A stretch of 64,000 nt of DNA from Cryptomeria japonica (taxonomy: Eukaryota > Streptophyta > Pinopsida > Cupressales > Cupressaceae), in the NCBI RefSeq assembly GCF_030272615.1, contig NC_081405.1, positions 649,485,420 through 649,549,419 of the forward strand, given 5' to 3'. How positions within the stretch are numbered: position 1 is the first letter of the stretch; each line of letters begins with the position of its first letter. Positions 1 through 12,322 of the stretch are shown here, piece by piece. The notes beneath the pieces were generated by a model. The model made no database searches. It was not told the DNA's origin and worked only from the letters and a program-made list of their open reading frames with translations. The translations under genes and the position numbers were made by a program.

Positions 1-1720
1 CTTCTTTGGGATGATTGCTATAAAAGTATTATTTACCTCTTTGAGTATTTTCCCTAATCTTCTTGAGCACTCTAAAGCTTCTGAGAGTTCCTGACCTAAG
101 ATATGCCAGCATTTCTTATAGAAGTCCGCAGGGAAGCCATCCAGCCCTGGTGCCTTACCAGAGGGGAGCTGATTTAGAGCTTGGAAAACTTCTTCCATTT
201 TTATTTCCCCATTTAAAATTTGATTATGTTCCTCTGATATAATCTTGGGGATCCCAAACGACAACTTCTTTTGGTCTAGAAGGTGGGATCCTTCAATGTT
301 GTTCAGGAGATTGGAGTAGTAGAGAATGATCTCTTCCTTTATAACCTCTGGATCCTCTGAAGTTTGGTTGTTTTTGATTTGCAGTTTAGATATCCAATTC
401 TTGCTTCTTTTGATTTTTGTTACATTATGACAAAACTTAGTGTTTTTGTCCCCCATTCTGAGCCAGTTCTCTCTTGATTTTTGCTTCCAAAAGATTTCTT
501 CTTTAGAGAGGATGTCCCCATACTCCAATAGGAGGGATCTTACCTGCTGAAAGGATTCTTGGTCCATGCCAGCCCTGATAATCTTGTCATTTAGAGCTGC
601 TAATTGCTCTTCTATGAGTCTTTTTGATGAGAATATGTTTTTTTAAGTGTTGGGAGTTCCATTGAAGCAATTTCAGTTTGACTAGTTTTAGCTTTGCAAT
701 GAAAAATAAGAGTTTTGAGCCCTCAAAGGATCCTTCCTTCCACCATTTTTCTATCATTATAAGGAAATTTGGCTCTTTCATCCACATATTTTCAAACCTT
801 AAAGGAGTCCTGGATGATCCTTGAGTGCCTTGTAAAGAGAGTAGAATGGGGTAGTGATCCGAGCCTGAGCGAGGGAGAACATTCCAATATGGAGTGAATG
901 GAAAAAGAGTAAGATCCCCTTGCTAGAAAAATGTGTCTATTTTTTCTGCTATATTGCTAAAGCCTTTTCTTCTGTTAGTCCATGTGTAGGTGTCTCCTGA
1001 GTCTATTTCCAAAAGGCCATTCCTTTCAATCCAACTGTTAAAATCCCACTGAGCACTCCCTAAGTGAATGATACCTCCCCTCTTATCTGAAGCACTCCTG
1101 CTAGCATTAAAGTCACCCCCAATAAAGACTTGTTCCTCATATAAGGTGGACAATACTCCATTTAGTGAAGACCATGTCTATCTCTTTTTGGAAGGGGCCA
1201 TTGGGCCATATACATTGATTATGAAGAAAGAAGTATTCGACTGCAAGTGAGTGATTTTGACAAGCATCCAGTCCTTACTAGATGCAATACCTTCAGCTTT
1301 AATTTGAGAAGACTTCCAAATTATCATTAGTCCTCCAAAGGCACCTTCTGATGCTACTATAGTTTCCAGAGAAGATTGGAACGAGGAACTTATCTTGTTT
1401 CCAAAGGCAACTACTAGCTTTTCCTCCAATTTAGTTTCTTGTAATAGGATCAAGTCTGCACTGACCAAAAGAATCTATCTTTTGATCAACCTCTGTTTGT
1501 TAGGGGCATTGAGTCCCCTAACATTCCAAGAAAGAATTTTCATTGTTGTTCAGGAAGGGGGTTTCCCTTCCCTACTTTCCAAAGATCCAATAGTTTGGAT
1601 TGATTTTCCGCCATTCCATCCTAGGATCTGACCTCTATGAAAGACTTTCGACCGTTCTTGGGTGGGGATGAACCAAAATTCGGCTTCTCCAGGCCCTCCT
1701 AATTCTGATGAAGCCCTAGC
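1..1720 (-). mobile_element. Plant L1-type LINE, ORF2 endonuclease to start of RT, cut by window edge
   Basis: On the minus strand the region reads as the start of a plant L1 ORF2. An APE-type endonuclease begins near 1545 with K-I-L-S-W-N-V-R-G-L-N, followed by L-L-Q-E-T-K-L (near 1445), G-G-D-F-N-A-S-R and T-Y-T-W-T-N-R-R (1110-960). The reverse transcriptase starts near 190 with G-K-A-P-G-L-D-G-F-P-A-D-F-Y and runs off the left edge. The endonuclease is split over two frames (1468-1178 and 1153-923), and stops interrupt the linker, so the copy is dead. Its 5' end abuts, at about 1720, sequence that continues as the minisatellite-like 3' flank of the DUF2431 cluster. A matching flank without LINE sequence occurs at 46.38 kb, so the LINE appears to have inserted into that flank. 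ORF1 is absent, which fits 5' truncation. Confidence 0.88.
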
Positions 1721-2530
1721 TTAATATTGTTTATTGCTCCAATCTACTTTAAACCTTAATATGTCTAACATGACACAACATTACAATCAGTGTCACCGAA
1801 AAGAACATTATATTTCATATAATCCAATGAATTCTTTGTATTAATTACTATATGAATGAAGATTAAAAATTGCCAACATAACAAAATATTACAATGAATA
1901 TAATCCAAAAGAACATTGCATATCACAATAATCCAATGAAATGTTTGTATTAATTTGTGTATGAATGAAAATTAGAAATAGCCAGTGATTCCAATGAAAT
2001 GTTTGTATTAATTTCTGTACGAATAAAGATTAGAAATCACCATTGGTTACAATAAAATGTCTGTATCAAGTTTTGTACGAATGAAGATTGAAATTGCTAG
2101 TGAAACATTACAATAAGTGTAACGCAAAGTAACAGTATATATAATATGATCCAATGAAACATTTGTATTAATTCACATACAAAAGAACATTAAGAATGAC
2201 CAGTAATTCCAGACCATTTCATGGTAAAAGAAGAAAAGGCTGGTCTAACATGATAAAACATTACAATGAGTGTAACCCAAAGTAACAGTATATATCATGA
2301 TAATCCAATGAAACATTTGTATTAATTAAAATCACTCGTGATTCCAACCCATTTCATGACAAAGAAGAAAAAACTGATCTAATATTAGAATAAATGTAAC
2401 ACAAAGTAACAGTATATAATTGAAATCACCAGTGATTCCAGACCATTTCACGATAAAGAAAAAAAGGTTGATCTAACATTACAATGAGTGTAACCCAAAG
2501 TAACAGTATATATCTTCAAGGGCCGAGAAG
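1721..2530. repeat. Minisatellite-like 3' flank of DUF2431 cluster, left copy
   Basis: Imperfect repeats of modules such as aacattacaatgagtgtaac, cagtatatatcatgataatc, aatgaaatgtttgtatta and cagtgattccagaccatttc recur several times at intervals of about 60-170 bp. The same modules in the same order occur at 46.38-47.10 kb, and pieces of them at 58.22-58.33 and 62.74-63.03 kb. In both full copies the repeat lies directly 3' (minus-strand sense) of a DUF2431 pseudogene, so it belongs to the duplicated block. No coding potential is seen. Confidence 0.75.
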
Positions 2531-3331
2531 ATATAAGTCTTACATTCCTCTTTTATTCATGTAACCAGTTTAATCTATTTTTTTGAAATCAATAGACTCC
2601 TTCAAAAGCAGCCCATATTTTTCTACTGCTTCTCCTAAATTCCATATACTGTAGGGGTGACCTCCCTTGTGGGTAACATGGATTTCAACCATAAAAATCA
2701 ACAACTTAGTATAACTTTCAAAAAATTACTCACCAACTCTCTGTTCTTCTTGATAGATCCCTTATGACGTTCCTCTTGGCAAAAATGGCCTCCGTGTGGG
2801 AATTTGAAAACAATTCTGTCAAAATTCCAATTTGCTCAATTCTGGTTGCATCGATCTCATACATCAACAATGCTCCACACCTCTCTATGTTCAAAATTGA
2901 AAGCCCAGCCGTATCATACACTCTTAAGACCCCCTCTACTTTGACAACATTCAAAACTAGTCAAAAATCTTGTAAAATATAAGTGTCAACAGATGAGAAC
3001 AGAGCATAATTTTTATTCAGTTTTTCCTTCTGAGACCTCTGCTATCAAATTATTGCCTCATATCACCCTAATATTATTACTCCAAGCAGACATACCAACA
3101 GGCACCCCTAAACCATAAGCTACCTCAAATCTAACCCTGCCAAAGCATTAATAGTGCTCCAGTTCTTCAATATAAAGCCGATATAATGCATTAAGGCACA
3201 ACCCAAAACTAGCACCCGTTTAGCTAAATTCACAGAATTAACTAATTGACTAAACATTAAACACCAAGAGAAAGCAAACCTACCTGAGCAGGCACCGCTC
3301 TTAATGGATCCCATTGATCGTTTAGTGTCAT
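2530..3331 (-). pseudogene. DUF2431 (BMT5-like) pseudogene copy A
   Basis: This is a decayed copy of the DUF2431 family. A leader exon (M-T-L-N-D-Q-W-D-P-L-R-A-V-P-A-Q, 3331-3284) ends at a GT donor in phase 0. Only the last bases of exon 2 survive (D-S-R, near 3045), joined by a deletion to the leader-exon intron. Exon 3 starts near 2935 and reads L-R-V-Y-D, then I-D-A-T-R-I-E-Q-I-G. It loses the K-F-D-R motif and shifts frame, continuing to E-I-H-V-T-H-K and W-N-L-G-E-A-V-E-K-Y-G-L near 2680-2600. A stop replaces the tyrosine of the expected D-Y-x-G-Y motif. Missing exon 2 (the SAM-binding G-E-G motif), frameshift and stop make it non-functional. The leader exon is nearly identical to the one at 50.84-51.01 kb. 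Confidence 0.8.
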
Positions 3332-3823
3332 GTGCCAATTCACTTTGTAAGTGCAAACACAAAATGAACCAAAATATTGCATTATAAATTTACAAATTCT
3401 AAAACCATCGAAGCACAAAATTTGAACCAAAATAGTGGACAATCAATTCAAAAATACTTAGAAATCATAAAACCCTTAACTGATAAAAGCCTTGAAATTT
3501 CAACATTGCCTATTTTCAACATACTTTTCCTGTCCCAAAAGCCATAAACAAATTTAATTATTTATTTGTTTCTTTTTAGAAAAAGTCCTTAGAAATGGCA
3601 GGCTAGACATCAAAAAAACATTACAGTACGACTCAAAATTTGAAGAATACCCAAAACATTATATTTCAAATTAGTGTCCAAGCAATTTGCTACTCCATAA
3701 TCATATGAATGGTTTGTACAGGACTTGTAGTAATCCATTGCATGACTACAGCTAACAAAGCACAAGTCTGTACATGCCTTTGCATGATAAAAGGGCAGTG
3801 CATACACAGTAGGTGCATGGCAC

Positions 3824-4573
3824 TCAGAGAGCGTACTTGGAGAACATATAAGTTCTACACTCTCCCAGATGGAAGGTTCTATTGATCATTGGTCCACTAC
3901 CCCTTTTATTCATATAACCAGAATAATCTGTTTTTTTGAAACTGACAGACTCCTTCAAATATAGCCCATACTTTTCTGCTTCTCTTTCTAAATTCCATTT
4001 TATGTAGGGTGGCCCCATCTTGTTAGTAACATGGATTTCTCCATACATGCTCAACAGCTTGGTAGCACTTTTGAAATGCATGCTTAGCAACTTAGTGTTC
4101 TTCTTGATGGCTACTTCACTGTGCTTCCCACCCCAAAAAAAGCCTGCAAGCAGGAAATTGAATACAATTCTGTCAAACTTGCTCGCTTTTAAATATCCAT
4201 TTCGATGCAGTGTGGCTGCATTCACGTTATACAGTAACGTAGCTCCACGGCTTTGCAAGTTCCAAATTGAACTGTGAGCTCTATCATAATCCCTATAGAC
4301 TTTCCCTGTTTTGACAACATTGAAAAGGAGAGTCAAAAAATATATTAAGAACCAAAAAAAGGAATTACGAAGAAGGAATAGGGCATAATTTTTACTTATT
4401 TCTTCCAAGTTGTGATTGATACCTTTGCTATCAAGTGATGTGGCTACGATGTTTGTTGCACGTCCAAATGCAGTTGCCAAAGCTGAAGAAAATGACAAAT
4501 TGCCTTCTCCAACCAACATAATGCTTTGTAAGTTAGAATAATGCTTTAGCTTCCCCTCTACAATAGGTTGCCA
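3824..4573 (-). CDS. DUF2431 / BMT5-like methyltransferase-family gene, copy B, exons 2 and 3
   Basis: Two exons of a BMT5-like protein. The family (PF10354) includes yeast BMT5, a 25S rRNA uridine-N3 methyltransferase; plant members are mostly uncharacterised. Exon 2 (4573-4423) carries the SAM-binding motif V-G-E-G-N-L-S-F-S-S-A-L-A, then N-I-V-A-T-S-L-D-S-K. Exon 3 (4305-3824) carries F-D-R-I-V-F-N-F, G-E-I-H-V-T-N-K, W-N-L-E-R-E-A-E-K-Y-G-L, Y-M-N-K-R-G and L-G-E-C-R-T-Y-M-F, in family order. The 117 bp intron (4422-4306) has GT and CAG ends and is a multiple of three without stops, so a naive ORF reads through it; the paralogues show it is an intron. Exon 2 is preceded by a pyrimidine-rich CAG acceptor at 4574-4576. 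The usual P-H of F-N-F-P-H-A-G-F is L-L here, so activity is uncertain. No stop or frameshift is visible. Confidence 0.82.
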   Translation of the reverse strand, partial: WQPIVEGKLKHYSNLQSIMLVGEGNLSFSSALATAFGRATNIVATSLDSKGINHNLEEISKNYALFLLRNSFFWFLIYFLTLLFNVVKTGKVYRDYDRAHSSIWNLQSRGATLLYNVNAATLHRNGYLKASKFDRIVFNFLLAGFFWGGKHSEVAIKKNTKLLSMHFKSATKLLSMYGEIHVTNKMGPPYIKWNLEREAEKYGLYLKESVSFKKTDYSGYMNKRGSGPMINRTFHLGECRTYMFSKYAL

Positions 4574-4625
4574 CTGCCAAAAAAGAAAATCCACTCTGTC
4601 TCACGCTAATTAATGTAGAGTTTGT

Positions 4626-7600
4626 TGTGACTCATAAATTTGAGTGAATTTGAGAGGTCCATTTCAAAATTTTGCTCTTGCACTTTCAAGTGACCACCTA
4701 ATGAGTCAACCTGATAGGCCTATTTTGAAGGAGGGTAAAATGGAGCCAGTTGATTATAAAGGGGTAAGAATTGGGAAATGTGTCCTACATCTTTCATTTA
4801 GCCTATGCAGTGTTGTACAACTTTCAGAATTTAGTTTAGATCAGTTTATCAAGTACCCTTTTCAAGGGGTGGACTTAAAGTTGTTCTATGCACATACTCG
4901 GATTTTACCAAATGATCTACTTTGAGACTTTGCATTTTATGATCAGTTGATCATCATGTTGAAATTTCAAGTGTATTGAATTGTATGCATATAGGTGTGT
5001 CCACATGCCGAATTTCAAGTCCCTATGAATCCATTTGCTTAGTTTGGCAAGCTCAATCTATTTGTAGTTTGTACTGTTTGCATAAGTCCCTATTTTAACA
5101 GCTAGTCAGAGCACCACTTTGCATACGTGTAAAAGATGCCCAGATGAATGTCATATCAGAATATTTATTCTAAGGTACTTCTAGTATGAAAGACAAGCTA
5201 TGCTTCTAGTTTGAATCTCCTACCAATCCCTTTGATTAGTTTTCTAAAGCTATTTCTTTTGCAATTTTTTGAAAATCTGTAAGTTGTGTTCTTTTCAAAA
5301 AGCCTAAATGGTCTACTTCGAGCATTAAAATCTTTGACCTAGTTGAGCGTCATGAATAAATTCTTGTTATCATGTGTTGTGGACATATAAGACAACCTCC
5401 ATCTGCATTTTGGAGCCCCGGTCAATCCATTTGACCTCTTTGCAAAGACGAGTTTGAAAGCAATTTCTTCAGTTTCACTGTGTGCAAGTTCAAAAAATGA
5501 CAAATGGTCATCTTTGACCATTAATATTTCTTCACCCGGGATTTGTCGTGAGGAACGGTTTTGCAAAGTGAATTCCAGTATATCAGACAGTATGTCTTCC
5601 AGTGGGCGAGGTACGTAAAGGTGTTTTGATTAGTTTTTGAAATGCATCTTTGGGTTTAAATGCGAAAATGTGGCACAGTTGCTAATGAGTTGTAAAACTC
5701 AGTTTAATGATCGAATAATGGTACAAATCAACTCCAGAGGTATTTTCAAGGTTCTTGAGGCATTTAGAGGGTCAGTTGAATGAAAACAATTTTTTTTTTA
5801 GTCGGGCCCACTTTGGGGCCCAATCTGGCTCGTACCCGTGCATTAATTTTATAGCAAAATGTTCTTAATTGATAACAATGCATATCAATACCAGCTCGAC
5901 TGCAATTGGCAACTTGGTTTTGTGAGAGAAGATTTCATTTTATTCTTGTGACTGGATAAAGAACGGAGGAAGATTATTTCGTCGGTGAGATAGTGAGAGG
6001 CGCCAAGGTGGAAAACATTGATAAGGCATTTGAAATCTTTCAAGTAGCAGTCCCTACTATAGGTTAGGGAATGCCATAGAAAGCTTCAAACAAATGCAAT
6101 TGGCCTATGTAACCAAAGTCCACGACCCTTGCTGGCATCCTCCCCCTGCGTTGGGTGAAGAGGGTTTTAAAAGGGTTTAAAAACTTTTTAGCAAATGAAA
6201 TTGGTAGGTGTAAATGTAATTCGCACCCCTTTACCAGCATCCTCCCTACGTGGCATTTGAGAATCTTTGGTAACTTTTAGCAAATGAAATTGTTAGGTGT
6301 AGAAAAAGCATAGAAATCTTCAGCAAATGCACTTGCCAGGCTCAAAGCCAATCTTTCCCCCTGCATGGTAGACAAGGTGGAAAACAGTGGAGAGGGCGTT
6401 GAAAGACCATTGAAACTCCCAGCAAATTCCATTGGAAGGTGTAAACCAAATTCCATAACCCCTTTTAGATCCTCCCTAGTAGATGGTGTGGAAATGATGG
6501 AAAGGCTTAGAAACTTTTAGTAGAATGAAATTGGCATGTGAAATGCCAGTCCTCCATGTGTGGAGTTAAAGGTGGGGCTACGTGAGTATGGTGTGGTGGG
6601 AAAAAACACCATAGGAAACTTCCAAGCAAATGCATTGCCAGGTTTAACGCCAAATCCAATGACCTTTATCATCCCCTACGTGGTATGTTGAAAAGACTTT
6701 AGAAGCTTTCAAGCAAATGCAAATGCCAGAAGGGGAATATGCAAAAGCATTTATCCCACAATGACAGTGCAGAGGGAGTTTATTGCATTTAAATACAAAG
6801 CCACACACATCTATAGTGTCACGAGCTAGAAGGCTTTTGGCAAGTGGAACTTCAATGCCTAGTGGATCCTACACATGTGCACGTAGATCGAGGCACCCAA
6901 ATTTTGCGACAAAAGGATGAGTTAAAGGTCGAGAAGGTTGGAGGTGATCCAACGGTGGTCGTTGTACTGCAATGAGAAACAACTCACTAGTTATCCATCG
7001 CGACTCAGCGACAAAGAAGAGCCAAGGTCCGGTGGTGGGGCACAGAAGGGAAAAATCAAAATTAAATGTATAGTTCCAACTATAGTGAAAAATGCAAAAA
7101 TTTAAATGATTGTTGTGTAGAGAGAGATTAATGGTTGAGGGGTTTTTTACTCAAATATGCAAGTGTTATATGTTGTTGGAAAGCACAAGGGGTTGTTTTT
7201 TACTCAAATATGCAAGTGTTATATGTCATTGGAAAGCTCTCGGGGTGAGGCGTTTGTTTCTACAATCATTTTCAACACATGTCAAAGATTTTGAGAGCAG
7301 TTTCCATGGGAATGATGCAAAGAATATTTTTCAATTGGGGAAAGAAGAGACTTGGCAATTTGTGATGCAGATTTGATCTTTTCCCTCTACTTTATATTCT
7401 CAATTCTTCTCTTTTGTTCCTGGTTCCTAGTTTTTTGGAAATTTTCTCTGAGGGAGAAATCCAAAATTGCAGGTTCCAGTGATGACATTTTTCATTCTTT
7501 GCAAATAACAGTGTGTTTTTGTTGGGTTTTCAATGTTGTCTTTGTTGTAGGTTTTGTTTCAATTTGCAGGTTTACACACATGCAAGGCATGAGTGAGTTT

Positions 7601-8346
7601 CGACAAAATTATCTCCAAAATACCATTTGAACTTAAACAGTTTCATCTTATCAAGGATAATTTGAGGTGTCTCTTTCAGTCTTCTCTGAGAGTGTAATGT
7701 TTGTATTTTGGGTATACTTCAAGGAAGGATTTAAATCCTAAAACCGCGCATTAATGATTTTGAATGTATATATTGGATATGTAAGTATGATTTTGTGACA
7801 GAGCAGAGGATTGTATTAATGTAATGCATTAATACATGAAAATTCAATGTTGAAAGTAGCTTGCATCTGAGATTTCTCTTCCAGTTTAATGCATGACTCT
7901 GTGGCCAGAATAAGGCACTGGTCTTTTGTAATGTTAAAGGATTGTTAGAACATCAATTTTAAAATCAAATGAAAATATCTTTTACTTTCTGTTCTATGGT
8001 TGGTTCCACCTATCTCATGCTCCAACTTAGTTGAGATGTCAATGTAGATCTAGCCCATCTACTTTTGTTGATGCTATCATATGTGTGTAATGGGTCTAAT
8101 TCTATGCATCAAAGGTACACCCATCTAGGTTTTGCAGACCCTAAAGAGTAAAAGGATTTAGATCCTTGTCATGTTGTCCAAGTGCTGAAGTATTTCATAG
8201 ATAAATTGCAGGTGAACTTGGGTTACTCATTTTTTGAGAACAACAAAAATGGGGAGTCTATTGGGGACGAATGAGCTGTTGAAATCTTTGGTTAAGGAAA
8301 ATTTGCTTAATATATAGTTGAGATTATCCCATCCGAGTCACCAACA
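4626..8346 (+). repeat. 5' LTR of the large gag-only element
   Basis: Homologous to 21145-24339 from 4629 to about 7801. A TATA-like motif (atttaaatac, 6787-6796) suggests a long U3. Relative to the right LTR it has a tandem duplication of a ~55 bp segment around 7145-7235 (the tcaaatatgcaagtgttata module occurs twice) and lacks about 75 bp after 7036. The proposed 3' end at 8346 (ccaaca) rests on the PBS-like box starting at 8351; the homology with the right LTR stops earlier, at 7801, because that copy is truncated. The short ORFs inside are not conserved proteins. Confidence 0.65.
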
Positions 8347-8350
8347 AAAA

Positions 8351-8368
8351 TGGTGACTCTGTTGGGGA
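8351..8368 (+). other. Candidate primer binding site of the gag-only element
   Basis: The box tggtgactctgttgggga starts with TGG, as a tRNA-complementary PBS must, and resembles the TGGCGACTC..TGGGGA boxes that follow 5' LTRs in many plant Ty3-type elements. A weaker near-copy sits at 8250-8267 (tggggagtctattgggga), so the region is duplicated. The priming tRNA was not determined. Confidence 0.5.
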
Positions 8369-9289
8369 ACTGAATAGTAATTGCATAATTTCATCCAGTT
8401 AGTCAATCCATTGAGATTGCACATAGTTGAAAATGTCTTTTATGGTGGAGGGACTTAGTATTATGCTTTGAGGTTGTAATGGTGTTGTCTATTATCAGAG
8501 AAATTTTTTTGTGAAGAATTGAAAAGTATATATTGCTAAGAGTTGTAAGAAGTCCTTGCAGCTGTTTCTAAATTTTTTCCCAATTTTATTGGGTGGCAAC
8601 TTTAGTCTCTGCACCAGTTCTTGCAGGAAGTTTGTGTTCCAAGATTTTTACAAGATTAGTAGATGATTCGATGAATCATATTAAGATGCAAATAATTGAA
8701 TTGGTTGCATGCTCAGACATGGTGCTCTCGTCATAAAAGCTTACAAAAAAAAAGTGCAGTAAAGATTATAGTTCACACATAAGTTTGATGCATTTTCTAG
8801 AGTTATGTTAAATAGCCTAGATTGAATTTGTTGCAGCAAGATTGAAGGAGAAATAAAGAATTAAATATGTTTTGAATGAAATTTTGCTATTCAAAATGTC
8901 CTCTATGCAAGAGGTGGCGAATCTGCGGTAAAAGACCATGTTGAAAATGTGAATGAATGTTTAGATATACAAGTCTTATAGCTACAAATATCCAGGTACT
9001 TTCAGAAGTTTCAATGCAAAATGTTTTCTTTTGAAAATTTGAATGAGTAAAATAGTTTTCCCATTAAGTGAACAACACTAGTAAAGAGGGAAAAAGAGGA
9101 ATTACAAGTCTGTTTGCATATCTATTTTGTTGTAGTTTCCAGCATATATGTTTTGTTGTAGTATGCAAATTTGGAGAAATTTTATGTCCAGCAATGTTAT
9201 GAATAGATTAGTATGATGATATATGATTGAGTTTTTTCACTATTCTACACAAGGTTGTATAATTATTTGTGGGAGTAAGTAGAAATGTG
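8369..9289 (+). other. Untranslated leader region of the gag-only element
   Basis: About 0.9 kb between the PBS-like box and the nested copia insertion. It has no ORF of note and no recognisable domain. By position it is the 5' leader that originally led into the gag gene now found at 18.7 kb, on the other side of the copia element. Confidence 0.45.
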
Positions 9290-9940
9290 TAGTGAAGTTT
9301 TTCAACTTATAGTGATCATTTGGGCTCCTATGGAGTTGTAATTCTCAACTATCACATGGTATCATAGCTTCAGATCTGCAGCTACCTATTCTTGTTTTGA
9401 GTATTTTGCATTGGAAGCAGATTTGGTGTTTTAGAAGTTTTTTTAATGCACCTAGGGATAGGCCTTTCGTTCTGAGCACTTTGGGCCTAAACGAACCTCA
9501 CCATCATGCTTAGAAGGCCCAAAAAACCCTATGGTTATATAAAACTTGACCAATTTTGACACTTGAGCCTCTGGGGGTATATTTTTCTTCTGTACCAGGC
9601 CATACGACCCTGGCACACAGTTCAAGATTTTTTTTTCAAAAATTTTGCCTTTTTATGACATGCAGGCTGAAATTTGATTTTTTGCAAAAAAAAAAAAAAA
9701 GAATATTTAAAAAATCGGCAAAGGTGTTTTTAAAAACAAAATCATCTTTTGGGGGGTTTGTTTTGGGTCCTTGTTGCCCTGACAGTCCGGCCGCTGGCCC
9801 CTGCCCCTACCCTTGGCCCCCACCATTGGCCACCACAATCTCGTCTGCCACTGCAACCTCGCTCCGCTGCTTCACCACCAGAACTGATGAAAGATCACAT
9901 AATAATAAAAAACCACAAGTAGGTACAGGTGCAGAGTTTC

Positions 9941-11304
9941 ATGGCAGATCCTTCAGTTGAGTTTTTGACATCACACAAGTATCACACCTAGAAGCCTCGC
10001 ATCACGAGGCTTCTCCAGGAATGAGGGTTGTGGTCTTGTTTGGATGGGCTTCAACCTCTGTTGCAACACCCTTATAAGCTTCTTCAACATAGAAACAAGA
10101 TGGATGAGGCCATGGGTTTTCTCTCTTTACATGTTTCTGATAGTCTTTAGTTTCACCTGGATGAGTTGCTCACTCCTCGCGCTATGTGGTTGAATTTTGA
10201 GACTCTCTTCAGGAGGGTTAATGAGATCCAGATATTACAGATTGAGGCAGAGTTGGTTTCTTTGTCACCTGATTCCTTTCCCACCATTGAGGATTTTTTG
10301 AACAAATTCAAAACTACCATATTTGTTCTCTAGGGGTGTGGAAAGACCAAGACAAACATAGAGTGCATTCACTTGATCCTTTCGAAGCTTTGGGGTCCTT
10401 TTCAGTTCTTTGCCTCTACTTTCTAGTCCACCATTGATGGCTTGGGTGCTCGTTTCACCATGCCTACCTTCGATGTATTTTGTGAGCATTTGTCTCATGA
10501 GCAATCTCACCTTTCTTAGCTAGACATGCTCTTAGGGTCCAAGAACAAAGAATTAGTTGCTCAGTCCTCTAAGAAGAAGCAAAAGAAGAAACTGAAGCCA
10601 AAGAAGAATTCTGCAGGTAGTGAGCATTCTTCCAAGCCACCTCCTAAGTCTGATTCTAAACCACCATTTCCTCTGAAACAAGGGAAATCTTCGCAGTCTG
10701 GTGAGTCTTCCTCCAAGACTAAGAAGAAATTAGGAGATACTTGCAGTTTTTGTGGCAAGGAAGGACATCCAGTTTCCAGGTGTTGGAAATGATTAGAAGC
10801 TTTAGAGGAAGCCATGCAACAACATTACATCTCCTCACCTCAGGTGTCTTCTCCTTTGACGAGGAAAGGTCATGCTCTCAATGCTCGAGCTTCGACCTAT
10901 AGGTCCACTTGGATTTTAAATTCTTGCCCTTCTCACCATATGACTCACACTCAACAGTTGGTTAATTCTCTTGCCTCTTTTGGTACTTGACAGATTGCAA
11001 TGAGTGACTCAGTTCAGCTTTCAGTCTTGGGTTTAGGTTCTGTCTCTTTTGATGGGGGTACTCTGTAGGATGTTTTGGTTGTTCCTGACATCTCAATGAA
11101 CCTCCTGTCCATTTATCAGATTTTTCATTTTGGCTCTGGTAAGACAATTGAGTTCTCACCACATGATGTGGTTATTCGGGACCTCCATGACTCTGATTTG
11201 GTTGTAGCTACTAGGAGTGTTGATACTGCATCTCGTCTTTACAGATTTGATGGATTTGAGCCCTTTGCAAGTGTGGGTTCTTCTCTTATAGAAAATGTAG
11301 ATTT
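9941..11304 (+). pseudogene. Copia element 1 gag and protease
   Basis: A gag reading frame opens at 9941 (M-A-D-P-S-V-E-F-L) and is interrupted by several stops. Recognisable parts are L-D-E-L-L-T-P-R-A-M-W-L-N-F-E-T-L-F (near 10160), a lysine-rich stretch (10560-10740), and a CCHC zinc knuckle C-S-F-C-G-K-E-G-H-P-V-S-R-C at 10743-10784. The protease follows near 10910 with W-I-L-N-S-C-P-S-H-H-M-T. The expected copia active site is W-x-L-D-S-G-A, so the catalytic aspartate is now asparagine and the glycine is lost. V-P-D-I-S-M-N-L-L-S-I at 11079-11112 matches the conserved end of the domain. The frame runs directly into the insertion point at 11304 and resumes in phase at 15480. Confidence 0.82.
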
Positions 11305-11857
11305 TGTCATGCCCAAACTTTTGGGCACAAACGGAATAATTTTTTTTTTTAAATACTCAACTTAGAACGACTTACTTAATTAAAATAATGCAAATTTAGT
11401 TTGGTCTTAACTATATTTTGTGTGAATCAAATAATTAATTTAATTTGGTGATAAAATTAACTAAGTCATCAGCGATCTAATATTTCTCCAAAAGAGTTAT
11501 CCCTAATCTTCCATTAATAAATAATTAAAGTCTCAAACTTAACAATTAATCTCAAATTTAAATGATCAATATTTATCCTATAGTTCTTAAATTACAGTGG
11601 GTCTAAAATTGATTTACCCTAACTCTTTGATTAATAAATCTATTAAATAAAATATCCATTAATGAATATGTGTCTAATAAATTTCAAAACAAATGGACCA
11701 ACAGGGCACTACATAAATCATTATGTTTTCCCAAGGATTTATTCTACCCAACGTTTTAAATTATTCTCACTAAATGCTCCTACATTCATTTATTAATAAA
11801 AAGAACATTCCTTATTTTACAAATAACCATTTGATCCCAAATAAATATAGAAATTAA

Positions 11858-11860
<3 letters not shown>

Positions 11861-11936
<76 letters not shown>
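11861..11936. repeat. (TA)n microsatellite
   Basis: A nearly pure alternating AT tract of about 75 bp on the left side of the GC-rich island in the 4.2 kb insertion. Confidence 0.95.
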
Positions 11937-11939
<3 letters not shown>

Positions 11940-12322
11940 TATTTTCAAAAGGGAAGGTGGGGTTTTTATTTTATTATATTATTCAACCCCCCTTCCAATA
12001 CACTCCCACCACACACATACTTATTTTAAGTTCTATGTGTGTTTGCCCTAACCCGAAACTAGGGTTAGGGCAAATAAGTCAACATCTATTTTTTTTTTGT
12101 GCTGTGTCTGTGTGTGAATGGCTTTTCATTTTTTTTTTGTGTGTGTGTGCAGGTGTGGGCACCCGAGCTTCTTCTCTTGGCGGAGCCGAAGTGGAATGGC
12201 GGAGAGAGAGTGAGGGAGAGAGCCGAGCGGCCAAAGTAGTTGGCGGCGGAATTGGGGAATGGCGACGGAGGAGGGTTTGAGTGGGTGACGAACGGCAGTG
12301 GGCGGGGGTTTCCCCCGGGTGC

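Noticed and set aside
4306-4422. Continuous 256-codon reading of copy B through the intron
   Set aside because: The segment has GT...CAG ends, is hydrophobic and unlike the family, and corresponds to an intron in copies A, C and D. It is open only because its length is a multiple of three.
4644-4925. 93-codon ORF repeated at 21164-21364
   Set aside because: It is conserved only because both copies are LTR sequence of one element; the second copy ends early and no homology to a known protein is apparent.
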